Source: Carboxylicivirga mesophila (GTDB taxonomy: Bacteria > Bacteroidota > Bacteroidia > Bacteroidales > Marinilabiliaceae). From it: DNA of 64,000 nucleotides. The notes beneath the pieces were generated by a model. The model saw nothing but the letters and a program-made list of their open reading frames with translations. It had not been told where the DNA came from and searched no databases. This document shows, piece after piece, positions 16,601 through 25,150 of the stretch. Position numbers and translations under genes: made by a program. The stretch spans positions 1 through 64,000 of the forward strand of contig NZ_JAGUCN010000018.1 in NCBI RefSeq assembly GCF_018271975.1, written 5' to 3'. Position 1 is the first letter of the stretch, and every line of letters starts with the position of its first letter.

Positions 16601-16979
16601 CTGCGGCTCTAACAGAGCATACGGCACATGTTGCATGCCACTTATTGAAGGACACCATCAGGCTCAGACAGCAGAGAGCCTGATGCGTTCGAGGTACACC
16701 GCCTTTACATTAGCTAATATTGATTATCTGATGAAAACCCACCATGTAAGTACGAGGCCGATAAAAGACAAACTGGAAATACTTAATTGGGCAAAATCAG
16801 TACAATGGATGGAGCTTACCATCCTCAATACCCAAAAAGGAAAAGCTCACGACAAGGATGGCATTGTTGAATTCAAGGCTCTCTATCTTGAAAATGGCAC
16901 ATTACAGGCCATTCACGAAAAATCCCTTTTCCGAAACGAAAAAGGGATTTGGTACTATGTGTCTGGTCAGCATTATTAG
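16590..16979 (+). CDS. YchJ-family protein with SEC-C zinc motif
   Basis: The 129-residue protein starts with CNCGSNRAYGTCC, a SEC-C type metal-binding motif (Cys at residues 3, 5, 14 and 15). It continues with AESLMRSRYTAFTLANIDYLMKT, the signature of YchJ/UPF0225 proteins, whose second part has an NTF2-like fold. It overlaps the preceding DEAD-like gene by 11 bp, so the two are probably co-transcribed and translationally coupled. Function in the family is not established; a zinc-binding housekeeping role is likely. Its last codons contain a strong hairpin that serves the convergent gene. Confidence 0.9.
   Translation: MNCNCGSNRAYGTCCMPLIEGHHQAQTAESLMRSRYTAFTLANIDYLMKTHHVSTRPIKDKLEILNWAKSVQWMELTILNTQKGKAHDKDGIVEFKALYLENGTLQAIHEKSLFRNEKGIWYYVSGQHY
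16916..16950 (-). terminator. intrinsic terminator embedded in the convergent gene
   Basis: The arms AAATCCCTTTTCCG (16920-16933) and CGAAAAAGGGATTT (16937-16950) pair with one mismatch around a 3-base loop. On the minus strand the stem runs into TTTTTC. It lies 26 bp past the stop of the NTF2-like gene but inside the last 20 codons of the plus-strand ychJ-like gene. Confidence 0.65.
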
Positions 16980-17431
16980 TCCTCAAACTTGTAAAAGATT
17001 TTACTAACCAACTTCCAACCTTCCTCAAACTTATATAGCGATAAGTAATCAACATATTTCAGTTCCTTACCTACATAAAACTCAAATTTAGCAACAGCAG
17101 CAGTACCTGTCACATCAACAGATAAAAACTTTACGCTAATCAGATTATCCTTATCCCGGGGCAATTGTCCGTTCTTTTTTCTTTCAATCACTTTTTCTTT
17201 CCACTCTGCAATTGGCAACTTCCAGATGGTGCCATTCTCACCAATTCCAAGCAAGTTAAAATCCGGATGAATACCAGCATCTATTTTCTCAATATTACCT
17301 TCATTCTGAATACCGTCAACATAGGCCGACTGAATAACTTCTTTTATCGCTTTTACCTCAGCGTCATCCGATTGCGCTGAAGCACTAAGCACAAAACACA
17401 TTAAGAGGGCTACAAACTGTAATTTTCTCAT
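16976..17431 (-). CDS. secreted NTF2-like (putative lumazine-binding) protein
   Basis: The 151-residue protein has a signal peptide (MRKLQFVALLMCFVLSASAQ) and an NTF2-like fold resembling the putative lumazine-binding/DUF4440 group. It has an N-terminal helix with AIKEVIQSAYVDGI, then HPDFNLLGI, and the strand-rich end AAVAKFEFYVG with YLSLYKFEEGWKLVSKIFY. No catalytic residues can be assigned. It converges on and overlaps the ychJ-like gene by 4 bp. Function is unknown. Confidence 0.8.
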   Translation of the reverse strand: MRKLQFVALLMCFVLSASAQSDDAEVKAIKEVIQSAYVDGIQNEGNIEKIDAGIHPDFNLLGIGENGTIWKLPIAEWKEKVIERKKNGQLPRDKDNLISVKFLSVDVTGTAAVAKFEFYVGKELKYVDYLSLYKFEEGWKLVSKIFYKFED

Positions 17432-17511
17432 ATTAATAAAATTGGGTTGTTAATAATCTCATTAAAGATACAACTATTCCGTTTTATCTTCATCTACTGA
17501 TTATTTTAAGC

Positions 17512-17519
17512 TATTTTTG
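17512..17519 (+). promoter_or_regulatory. candidate -7 promoter element for the DUF493 gene
   Basis: TATTTTTG followed by CACC matches TAnnTTTG exactly, and the ATG comes 19 bp later, giving a very short leader. No good TTG is seen at -33. Confidence 0.4.
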
Positions 17520-17538
17520 CACCACAAATCAAAACAGC

Positions 17539-17811
17539 ATGTCACTAAAAGAATACGAAAAACTAAAAGAGTTACTGGCTCAAAACAAAAAGTGGCCATT
17601 ACTATATATGTTTAAATTTATTGTACCCAATGCAGATGGCAAAGTACAAAGAGTAGTTGATCTATTGCCTAAACATGGAAAAGTCAGCTATAAACACACT
17701 AAAAATCTTAAGTACGTTTCAGTTACCTGTACGGCCAGCATGAAAAGTCCGGAAGCCATTATTGAAGTAACAAATAATATCTCATCCATCAATGGGGTGA
17801 TGAGCCTGTAA
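17539..17811 (+). CDS. DUF493 (YbeD-like) regulatory-fold protein
   Basis: The 90-residue protein matches the DUF493/YbeD family, which has an ACT-like ferredoxin fold: MFKFIVPNADGKVQRVVDLLP, YVSVTCTASMKSPEAIIEVTNNISSINGVMSL. In Enterobacteria YbeD lies near the lipoate genes; here there is no such context. A ligand-binding or regulatory role is plausible but unproven. Confidence 0.88.
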   Translation: MSLKEYEKLKELLAQNKKWPLLYMFKFIVPNADGKVQRVVDLLPKHGKVSYKHTKNLKYVSVTCTASMKSPEAIIEVTNNISSINGVMSL

Positions 17812-17975
17812 TAAAGGACCATACCAAACCTCAACACCCTCCCTTGCGCTGGCTGATTTCTCAGGCCAATAACCATTACCAGAATACGATTTTTCTGAAA
17901 AATCTTTTATAGAGCTCATTGCCTTTTATCAGATAATGAGGTATTTTTATACTTTATCACACCAATATCGCCATT

Positions 17976-18743
17976 ATGAAGTATTTAATACCCTTTATCT
18001 GTTGGGCATTGATAACAGCATCATGCCTGGCTGATGACACACAAAAAATTGGTATCAATGAACACCTTAACGAATATCTCCCCAAACAAATTGAGGTCAT
18101 CAATATTAATGGAGATACGGTAAATCTGTCATCCGTTATTAACAACAAACCAACTGTTCTGAATTTTGTATACTATCGGTGCCCTGGCATTTGCACACCA
18201 CTGATGGATGGTCTGGCCGAGGTTATTAATCTTTCAGACATGCAACTTGGACAAGATTACCAGGTGGTGACCATCAGTTTTGACTACACTGAATCAACAG
18301 AACTGGCCGCCAAGAAACGCAACAATTATTCACTCGTTGTGAAAAAAGATGGCATGGAAAAAGGCTGGTTGTTCTTTACGGCTGATAGCAGTAATGTGGC
18401 TCAACTCACCCAAGCTACCGGATTCAGCTACAAAAAAACAGGTAATGACTATATCCATACGGCCGGACTAATACTCCTTAGTCCGGATGGTAAAATCACA
18501 CGCTACCTGAATGGCACATATTTTCTGCCCTTTGAATTTAAATTGGCCGTTATCGAAGCATCAAAAGGCATTCCGGGACCAACAGTCAATAAGATATTGC
18601 AATTCTGCTACAGCTACGATCCTGTTGGGCAAGCCTATGTACTTAATATTACCAAAGTAGCTGGCATCCTTATCATCATTATCGCCGGCCTTGTTTGGCT
18701 GGTTTTAACCATTAAACCAAAAAGACGAAGTATTAAATCCTAA
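17976..18743 (+). CDS. SCO1/SenC-family copper chaperone
   Basis: The 255-residue protein has an N-terminal signal segment ending near SCLADD and a thioredoxin-like SCO domain with FVYYRCPGICTPLM. The CPGIC cysteines and the later His in YIHTAGLI are the copper ligands. A C-terminal membrane segment (about 225-246) follows. SCO proteins deliver copper to the CuA centre of oxidase subunit II. It is the first gene of the oxidase operon, 11 bp before subunit I, which fits this role. Confidence 0.93.
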   Translation: MKYLIPFICWALITASCLADDTQKIGINEHLNEYLPKQIEVININGDTVNLSSVINNKPTVLNFVYYRCPGICTPLMDGLAEVINLSDMQLGQDYQVVTISFDYTESTELAAKKRNNYSLVVKKDGMEKGWLFFTADSSNVAQLTQATGFSYKKTGNDYIHTAGLILLSPDGKITRYLNGTYFLPFEFKLAVIEASKGIPGPTVNKILQFCYSYDPVGQAYVLNITKVAGILIIIIAGLVWLVLTIKPKRRSIKS

Positions 18744-18754
18744 ACCGCCATTAT

Positions 18755-20365
18755 ATGTCAAATCTAAACGCTGTTAGTTTTAGAGAAGAACAGGGTCGAT
18801 ACAAAGGTATCTTCGCATGGATATTCTCTACAGATCACAAACGCATCGGACTCCTTTACCTGTATTCCATTGTCAGTTTCTTTTTAATCGGTGTTCTGCT
18901 GGGCGCTGCTATGAAATTGGAGCTGCTGGCTCCAGGCAAAACAGTAATGGATCCGGCCACCTACAATGCTATTTTCACGCTCCACGGGGTTATCATGATA
19001 TTCCTTGTGGTCGTACCTGGTTTACCAGCCGTCTTTGGCAATTTTATGCTACCCATTATGATTGGTGCTAAAGACGTAGCCTTTCCCAAACTCAACCTCC
19101 TATCCTGGTGGATTTATGTTTTTGGAGCAATCATCGCCCTGTCATCGCTATTTATGGGCGGCGGACCACCTGACACTGGATGGACTTTTTATGCGCCTTA
19201 TGCCTTTAAGACGAATACCAACATGCTGCCGGCTGTGCTTGGTGCCTTTATCCTGGGATTTTCATCGATTCTGACCGGCATCAACTTTATTGTGACCATT
19301 CACCGCCTGCGGGCGCCGGGTATGACCTGGTTTAAGATGCCCCTGTTTCCCTGGACTTTATATGGAACTGGCTGGATACAGATTCTGGCCACACCAATCG
19401 TGGGCATCACCTTATTAATGATAGTTGGTGAACGGGTGCTTAATATCGGCTTTTTTGATCCGGCACTGGGGGGCGATCCCATTTTATACCAGCACCTGTT
19501 CTGGATATATTCCCACCCGGCCGTTTACATCATGATACTACCAGCCATGGGCGCTATCTCAGAAATCATCCCAACATTTGCCAATAAATCCATCTTTGGC
19601 TACAAGGCCATTGTTATCTCCACGTTAGCCATTGCCTTTGTAGGTTATTTTGTGTGGGGCCACCATATGTTTACTTCGGGCATGAGCGGAACAGCCTTAT
19701 ATACATTCTCGCTACTCACTTTTATTGTAGCTATTCCAAGTGCCATCAAAGTATTTAACTGGGTTGGCACCCTTCATAAAGCGTCCATTCAGTTGGAAAC
19801 ACCTTTCTTTTGGGCCGCTTCCTTTCTATTTGTTTTTATGATTGGAGGCCTTTCCGGATTGGCATTAGGAGCGTTAGCCACCAATGTTCATTTGCATGAC
19901 ACAGCTTTTGTTGTGGCGCATTTTCATTTTATTGTATTTGGAGGTGTGGGCTTTGCATTTATGGGGGCTATTCATTACTGGTTTCCTAAAATATGGGGGC
20001 GCATGTATAATACACGCATCGCCACAAGTGGATGGATTATCTTTTTCATCGGCTTCTGTACACTATACCTGCCCATGTTCTTTTTAGGCGTAACAGGTAT
20101 GCCCCGGCGCTACTACGATTATGTAGAGAATTTTCATGGACCTAATATCGTATCAACCATTGGCTCCTGGGTGCTAATCCTCGGACTAGTTATTATCCTT
20201 ACGAATCTTATCCGTTCGGCCTATAAGGGCGAGAAAGCAAGTAAGAACCCATGGGGCGGAAGAACACTGGAATGGACTGTTGACTCACCTCCGACCCTTG
20301 AAAATTTTGAAGAAATACCAGTCATTGACCGAGGACCATATGATTACCGTAAAAATCCTGAATAA
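18755..20365 (+). CDS. ctaD: cytochrome c oxidase subunit I (A2-type)
   Basis: The 536-residue membrane protein carries the heme a, heme a3 and CuB ligands: His near 76 (LHGVIMIF), YSHPAVY near 251-257, HH near 302-303 (WGHHMF) and HFHF near 389-392. The HPEVY of A1 oxidases is HPAVY with Tyr-Ser before the His (YSHP), the mark of the A2 class, as in caa3 oxidases of Rhodothermus and Thermus. It forms the proton-pumping catalytic core in the inner membrane. The stop codon overlaps the start of subunit III. Confidence 0.97.
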   Translation: MSNLNAVSFREEQGRYKGIFAWIFSTDHKRIGLLYLYSIVSFFLIGVLLGAAMKLELLAPGKTVMDPATYNAIFTLHGVIMIFLVVVPGLPAVFGNFMLPIMIGAKDVAFPKLNLLSWWIYVFGAIIALSSLFMGGGPPDTGWTFYAPYAFKTNTNMLPAVLGAFILGFSSILTGINFIVTIHRLRAPGMTWFKMPLFPWTLYGTGWIQILATPIVGITLLMIVGERVLNIGFFDPALGGDPILYQHLFWIYSHPAVYIMILPAMGAISEIIPTFANKSIFGYKAIVISTLAIAFVGYFVWGHHMFTSGMSGTALYTFSLLTFIVAIPSAIKVFNWVGTLHKASIQLETPFFWAASFLFVFMIGGLSGLALGALATNVHLHDTAFVVAHFHFIVFGGVGFAFMGAIHYWFPKIWGRMYNTRIATSGWIIFFIGFCTLYLPMFFLGVTGMPRRYYDYVENFHGPNIVSTIGSWVLILGLVIILTNLIRSAYKGEKASKNPWGGRTLEWTVDSPPTLENFEEIPVIDRGPYDYRKNPE

Positions 20366-20970
20366 TGAGTACAATGCATTTACATCGCGATGACGAGGCC
20401 TCTAAACTAGGCATGTGGCTGTTCATATTTACCGAACTCCTGTTGTTTGCAGGTTTGTTTATAGTATATGGAGTATACCGCTATCTCAATCCGGTAGCAT
20501 TTCATCTCGCAGCAGAAGAGCTTAGCGTGACAGTTGGCACAGTAAATACTATTATTTTGCTGGTAAGCAGTGCTACTATAGCTATGGCCACTACAGCCAT
20601 CCGACTAAAAAACAAACAACTAACAATTCTACTACTACTTGCTACACTCTTTTTGGCATTTATGTTTATGACCAATAAATACTTTGAGTGGAAAGGTAAG
20701 TTTGAACATGGCATTTTTCCAGGCAGTGAAGACTTGTTGAGACTTGGACATGGAGACACCCTCTTTTTCAGTCTTTACTTCTTTATGACAGGCTTACATG
20801 CCCTGCACATAATTGTAGGATTTGTATTAATCAGTATTGTTTGTTACCGGGTCAATAATAATTCGCTCACAGCCAATAATCCGGTTTTATTGGATAACTC
20901 AGGGCTTTACTGGCACTTAGTGGATTTAATCTGGATCTTCCTTTTCCCTTTGTTTTATTTAATCACATAA
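20365..20970 (+). CDS. ctaE: cytochrome c oxidase subunit III
   Basis: The 201-residue membrane protein has the subunit III pattern: KLGMWLFIFTELLLFAGLF near residue 11, and LYFFMTGLHALHIIVGF followed by YWHLVDLIWIFLFPLFYL at the C-terminus. About five membrane helices are visible, matching the short bacterial form. The start codon overlaps the stop of ctaD (TAATG). Confidence 0.96.
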   Translation: MSTMHLHRDDEASKLGMWLFIFTELLLFAGLFIVYGVYRYLNPVAFHLAAEELSVTVGTVNTIILLVSSATIAMATTAIRLKNKQLTILLLLATLFLAFMFMTNKYFEWKGKFEHGIFPGSEDLLRLGHGDTLFFSLYFFMTGLHALHIIVGFVLISIVCYRVNNNSLTANNPVLLDNSGLYWHLVDLIWIFLFPLFYLIT

Positions 20971-20973
20971 ATC

Positions 20974-21261
20974 ATGAATAAGCATTCTGACAATCATATC
21001 GTCCCATACAGGCTATACATACAAGTATTGGCCGGATTAATTGTAATGACTATCCTCTCTGTGGCTATTACCAAAATCAACCTGGACACGCTCACTGTAT
21101 TTGCAGCTATTCTATTGGCTTCCATAAAGTCTGCTCTGGTATTGACATTTTTCATGCATCTGAAATTTGACAATAAACTACTTCAAATTCTGGTCATATC
21201 AGTATTTGTATTGGTTGCACTGGTTCTGTTTATCACTTTTCTTGACTATAACTTCCGATAG
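20974..21261 (+). CDS. ctaF: cytochrome c oxidase subunit IV
   Basis: The 95-residue protein has three membrane segments and a central ASIKSALVLTFFMHLKFD, the usual subunit IV (COX4_pro) signature. It is a small accessory subunit of the oxidase, encoded 3 bp after ctaE and 2 bp before ctaC. Confidence 0.92.
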   Translation: MNKHSDNHIVPYRLYIQVLAGLIVMTILSVAITKINLDTLTVFAAILLASIKSALVLTFFMHLKFDNKLLQILVISVFVLVALVLFITFLDYNFR

Positions 21262-21263
21262 CT

Positions 21264-22217
21264 ATGAATGAAGATACTACTCAAAATGCTTCCAGTTTTG
21301 TTTCGCAAGTAGACTCGGCCTTCGTGTTTATTTTTGGCATTTCATTGTTTTTCCTGGTCGGCATAACAGCATTTTTGGTTTATTACATAATCAAATACCG
21401 CAAAAGCAAAAATGCTGAAGCCACACATATAGAAGGAAGCAATACATTGGAAATCATCTGGACTATCATTCCCACCATCTTGGTTTTGTCCATGTTTTAC
21501 TATGGATGGTCGGGCTGGAAATTTCAACGCGACATACCAGAAGATGCCATTCCCATAAAAACCATTGCCCGCATGTGGAGCTTTACGTTTCAGTATGAAA
21601 ACGGGTTGATAACAGACACACTTTATGTGCCCAAGGGCAAGGCTGTCAACCTCGACCTGGTAGCGCTGGACGTACTGCACAGCTTTTACATTCCGGCCTT
21701 TAGAGTAAAGCAGGACATGGTACCTGGCAAACAAACCAACATATGGTTTGAATCTGAAAAAGAAGGTGAATACGAGATATACTGTGCCGAATACTGTGGA
21801 CTCCGGCACTCTTACATGCGTTCCCTGGTAAAAGTGATACCTGCCAATGAGTTTGAAGCCATGACCAAAATAGACTCCAGCGCCTTGGCCATAAATAATG
21901 AGGTGGTAGATTCAAGGCAGGCCGGCATCAGCATCACTAGAAAGTATGGATGCAATGCGTGCCACACAGCCGATGGCACCAAATTAGTCGGACCATCCTA
22001 TAAGAATATAATGGGTCGTACAAGAGTGGTACTAATAGATGGTAAAGAACACGAGGTAGAGGCCGATGAAGCCTACATACGACGCTCTATCTATGAACCT
22101 AACGCGGAAATTGTAAAGGGCTTCGAAAAAGGACTCATGCTTTCTTATAAAGATCAGGTGACAGAAGAAGAGTTCAAGCAGCTTTTAGAGTACTTTTATT
22201 ATTTGTCAGAACAATGA
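21264..22217 (+). CDS. ctaC: cytochrome c oxidase subunit II with fused cytochrome c (caa3 type)
   Basis: The 317-residue protein has two N-terminal membrane helices, a cupredoxin domain with CAEYCGLRHSYM (CuA ligands Cys, Glu, Cys, His, Met; about 173-184) and an upstream HSFYIPAF His. A C-terminal cytochrome c domain with CNACH (about 230-234) and a distal Met candidate follows. The fused cytochrome makes this a caa3 oxidase that accepts electrons from a soluble cytochrome or directly from a donor complex. The unusual gene order (I, III, IV, II) is complete. The end overlaps ctaB by 4 bp. Confidence 0.96.
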   Translation: MNEDTTQNASSFVSQVDSAFVFIFGISLFFLVGITAFLVYYIIKYRKSKNAEATHIEGSNTLEIIWTIIPTILVLSMFYYGWSGWKFQRDIPEDAIPIKTIARMWSFTFQYENGLITDTLYVPKGKAVNLDLVALDVLHSFYIPAFRVKQDMVPGKQTNIWFESEKEGEYEIYCAEYCGLRHSYMRSLVKVIPANEFEAMTKIDSSALAINNEVVDSRQAGISITRKYGCNACHTADGTKLVGPSYKNIMGRTRVVLIDGKEHEVEADEAYIRRSIYEPNAEIVKGFEKGLMLSYKDQVTEEEFKQLLEYFYYLSEQ

Positions 22218-23077
22218 AACCAGCCATAAAGAACATAGCCACACTCGGAAAATTCACTATCTCCCTACCTGTGGCCTTTACTGCCTACATAGGCTATACT
22301 TTATTTAACGAGCAACTGAGCACCGAGGGTCTCTTAGCCGGATTAGGCATATTCTTTATGTCAGCAGGGGCATCTGGCATTAATCAGATGCAGGAAGTAT
22401 CGCGCGACAGGCTTATGTCCCGCACAAGTCATCGTCCCTTACCTAAAGAGCACTTCACCTTTGGTACTGCCGCCGCCATCATCGGCCTATTTTTGATAAT
22501 AGGCACCATTCTGCTGTCATTATTTAATATTCAGGCGGTGTTTTGGGGATGGATGGGTTTGTTATGGTACAACCTTGTTTACACACCTCTCAAGACCAGA
22601 ACAGCCTTCTCTGTTTTTCCTGGTGCTATTGTCGGTGCCATACCGCCTATAGCAGGATGGGTAGCGGCCGGAGGCTCAATCATTGACGTCAGAATCCATT
22701 TTTTGGCTTTTTTCTTTTTCCTGGGACAAATGCCTCATTTTTGGCTATTGGTATTGAAGTACAAGCAACAATATAAGAAGGCCGGTTTCCCGGTTATCAC
22801 CGATCACTTGAATAACAGACAACTGTTTCGCATTAACATGATTTGGTCGATAGCTACCCTCGTATCTGTTTTATTCCTGCCCATACTTAATATCATCACA
22901 TCACAGCTGATTGAGATTATCATATCTCTATCGGTGATTACCATGAGTATCTGGGTGATTGCCAGCACGTATTCGCTTCATCAGGTTCAAATGAAATCCC
23001 TCCTGAAAAAGCAATTCATCTTTTTTAATTCATTTTACTTATGGATCATGATACTATTACTGATTGAACAGATATAA
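22214..23077 (+). CDS. ctaB: protoheme IX farnesyltransferase (heme O synthase)
   Basis: The 287-residue membrane protein belongs to the UbiA prenyltransferase family. The first Asp-rich motif region reads NQMQEVSRDRLMSRTSHRPLP (about residues 56-76), the heme O synthase form, and WLLVLKYKQQYKKAGFPV lies in the second half. It makes heme O, the precursor of heme A for subunit I. No heme A synthase (ctaA) is in the window. It overlaps ctaC and ends the oxidase operon before a bidirectional terminator. Confidence 0.95.
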   Translation: MKPAIKNIATLGKFTISLPVAFTAYIGYTLFNEQLSTEGLLAGLGIFFMSAGASGINQMQEVSRDRLMSRTSHRPLPKEHFTFGTAAAIIGLFLIIGTILLSLFNIQAVFWGWMGLLWYNLVYTPLKTRTAFSVFPGAIVGAIPPIAGWVAAGGSIIDVRIHFLAFFFFLGQMPHFWLLVLKYKQQYKKAGFPVITDHLNNRQLFRINMIWSIATLVSVLFLPILNIITSQLIEIIISLSVITMSIWVIASTYSLHQVQMKSLLKKQFIFFNSFYLWIMILLLIEQI

Positions 23078-23095
23078 TCAAGAGTACATAAAACA

Positions 23096-23132
23096 AGAAA
23101 GCCAGCACCTAATAATCAAGTGCTGGCTTTCT
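23096..23132. terminator. bidirectional terminator between ctaB and yqeY
   Basis: AGAAAGCCAGCAC (23096-23108) pairs with GTGCTGGCTTTCT (23120-23132) around an 11-base loop. It lies between the convergent ends of ctaB and yqeY and can serve both. Confidence 0.85.
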
Positions 23133-23152
23133 ATATCTTATTCGAGTTATGC

Positions 23153-23602
23153 TTATCCTAGTAATTGTTTTACAACTGCTGAGATATCTTTTCCATCAGC
23201 TTTACCAGCCAGTTCTTTTGAGGCAACGCCCATCACTTTGCCCATCTCTTTCATAGATGTGGCACCCACTTTTTCAATGATAGTTTTCACCACAGGCACC
23301 AACTCTTCTTGTGTTAACTGAGCAGGCAAATAAACAGAGATAGCCTCTACTTCGGCCAATTCCTTTTCAGCCAGGTCTTCGCGATTTTGAGAAGCAAACA
23401 ACTCAGCTGCATCCTTACGCTGCTTCACCATCTTTTGAACAATCTTCATCACATCAGCATCTGAAATCTCTTCAGCAGCACCTTTGGCTGTCTTAGCTTC
23501 CAACACTTCTTTTTTTACTCCCCTCAAAGCCTCCAGACGAATCCGATCTTTCGCCTTCATGGCCTCCTTAATATCGTTGTTAATTTGTAGTTCTAAGCTC
23601 AT
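23153..23602 (-). CDS. yqeY: YqeY/GatB-domain protein
   Basis: The 149-residue protein has the YqeY pattern: LRLEALRGVKKEVLEAKTAK in the first third, then AEVEAISVYLPAQLTQEEL, then the conserved end MKEMGKVMGVASKELAGKADGKDISAVVKQLL. It resembles the tail domain of the GatB amidotransferase subunit, suggesting a link to tRNA-dependent amidation, but the role is unproven. It is 35 bp downstream of ftsZ on the same strand and probably the last gene of the dcw transcript. Confidence 0.93.
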   Translation of the reverse strand: MSLELQINNDIKEAMKAKDRIRLEALRGVKKEVLEAKTAKGAAEEISDADVMKIVQKMVKQRKDAAELFASQNREDLAEKELAEVEAISVYLPAQLTQEELVPVVKTIIEKVGATSMKEMGKVMGVASKELAGKADGKDISAVVKQLLG

Positions 23603-23637
23603 AATTCTATCTATTCAATTCATTTTGTACATTCACA

Positions 23638-25131
23638 TCAATCAACATTATCATGCAGATAAGGATTGTCTTTACTGATTTGTGGCCCATTTTTAGGATC
23701 ATCAGACAAAGAGAAACGGCTCACTTTGCGCTCCTGACTAATGCGCTTATTTGGCTGATTATCCAATGCCATTTTACGCCGCTTATAGGCTGGTATATTT
23801 TCTATTTGTTCAATAAAGCGCTCATCCTCCATCTCCTCCTGACTCAATTGCGCCTTGTAATAACTGGCTCCGGCAGTACTGAATCCTTCATCTATGAAAT
23901 TATCATTGGCCGGATTGTAGTGCTCTACTTCAGACTTCCTGTTTTGAGGAACAACCGGCTGATAAAACGAATCGATACGCTCCTGTTTCTTGCGCTCTTC
24001 GACCTCAAAATCTATAATTCGTCCCTTTTCTTCGCCCCCTTCTAAATTAATCTCCATTGACTGATCGGCTTCAGAAACAGGCATCACCTGCCCTTCTTCA
24101 TCCAGCGAGAAACGGGTGACTTTATCTTCAATCTTTTTAACACGATGTTCAATTAACTGCTCCGAAACAAAACCCGTGGCAATAATAGTGACACAAACTT
24201 GCTTACCCAGCGACACATCACTTCCTGTCCCCCAGATAATGGATGCATCTTCTCCCACAACATCCTGCACATAATCAGTGATCTCACCCACTTCATCCAT
24301 AGTAATTTCTTCGGTGCCAGATGTAATATTTAATAGGATGTTGCGGGCTCCTCGTATCTCATTATTATTGAGCAATGGCGATTCCAATGAAGCTTGTATA
24401 GCATCAATTGCTCGGTTATCACCATCTGCATAGGCTGAGCCCATGATGGCAACACCGCTATCCTTCATCACTGTCTCAACATCGGCAAAGTCCACGTTAA
24501 TATAGCCATGAACAGTAATAATTTCAGCTATTCCCTTCGCTGCAGTTGCCAATACATCATCGGCCTTGGAGAAGGCATTGGACAATTTAAGATCGCCAAA
24601 CATCTCGCGCAGTCGTTCATTATTAATGATTAATAACGAATCAACATTTTTCTCCATTTCAGCAATCCCGTCGAGGGCCTGATTAATACGTAACTTACCT
24701 TCGAAGCGAAATGGAATAGTTACAATACCAACCGTCAGAATCCCCATTTCCTTGGCAGTTTTGGCAATGATTGGGGCGGCACCCGTTCCTGTTCCACCAC
24801 CCATACCTGCTGTTACAAACACCATTTTGGTATTTTGCTTGAGCACGCTTACCACGTCCTCCAGGTTCTCAATAGCCGACTCACGGCCTTTATCCGGACG
24901 GTTACCTGCGCCTCGTCCTTCGGTGAGAGACTCACCTAATTGTATTTTAACCGGGACCGGACTGCTTGCCAGTGCCTGAGCATCAGTATTACAAACAACA
25001 AAGTTCACATCCTTGATGCCTAAGCCATACATGTAGTTGACGGCATTACTTCCACCTCCTCCTACTCCAATCACTTTAATAATTGACGATTCGGATTGTG
25101 GTATTTCGAAACTCATCAAATCTTCACTCAT
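23638..25131 (-). CDS. ftsZ: cell division GTPase FtsZ
   Basis: The 497-residue tubulin homologue polymerises into the division ring. Visible are IGVGGGGSNAVNYM (about 20-33), the GTP-binding GMGGGTGTGAAP (about 107-118), and the T7-loop region NVDFADVETVM. The globular part ends near residue 330, followed by a long linker rich in charged residues, as in other Bacteroidota, with DNPYLHDN at the C-terminus. It lies after ftsA in the dcw cluster. Confidence 0.97.
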   Translation of the reverse strand: MSEDLMSFEIPQSESSIIKVIGVGGGGSNAVNYMYGLGIKDVNFVVCNTDAQALASSPVPVKIQLGESLTEGRGAGNRPDKGRESAIENLEDVVSVLKQNTKMVFVTAGMGGGTGTGAAPIIAKTAKEMGILTVGIVTIPFRFEGKLRINQALDGIAEMEKNVDSLLIINNERLREMFGDLKLSNAFSKADDVLATAAKGIAEIITVHGYINVDFADVETVMKDSGVAIMGSAYADGDNRAIDAIQASLESPLLNNNEIRGARNILLNITSGTEEITMDEVGEITDYVQDVVGEDASIIWGTGSDVSLGKQVCVTIIATGFVSEQLIEHRVKKIEDKVTRFSLDEEGQVMPVSEADQSMEINLEGGEEKGRIIDFEVEERKKQERIDSFYQPVVPQNRKSEVEHYNPANDNFIDEGFSTAGASYYKAQLSQEEMEDERFIEQIENIPAYKRRKMALDNQPNKRISQERKVSRFSLSDDPKNGPQISKDNPYLHDNVD

Positions 25132-25150
25132 TTCCGTCCTGTTTTACCTT

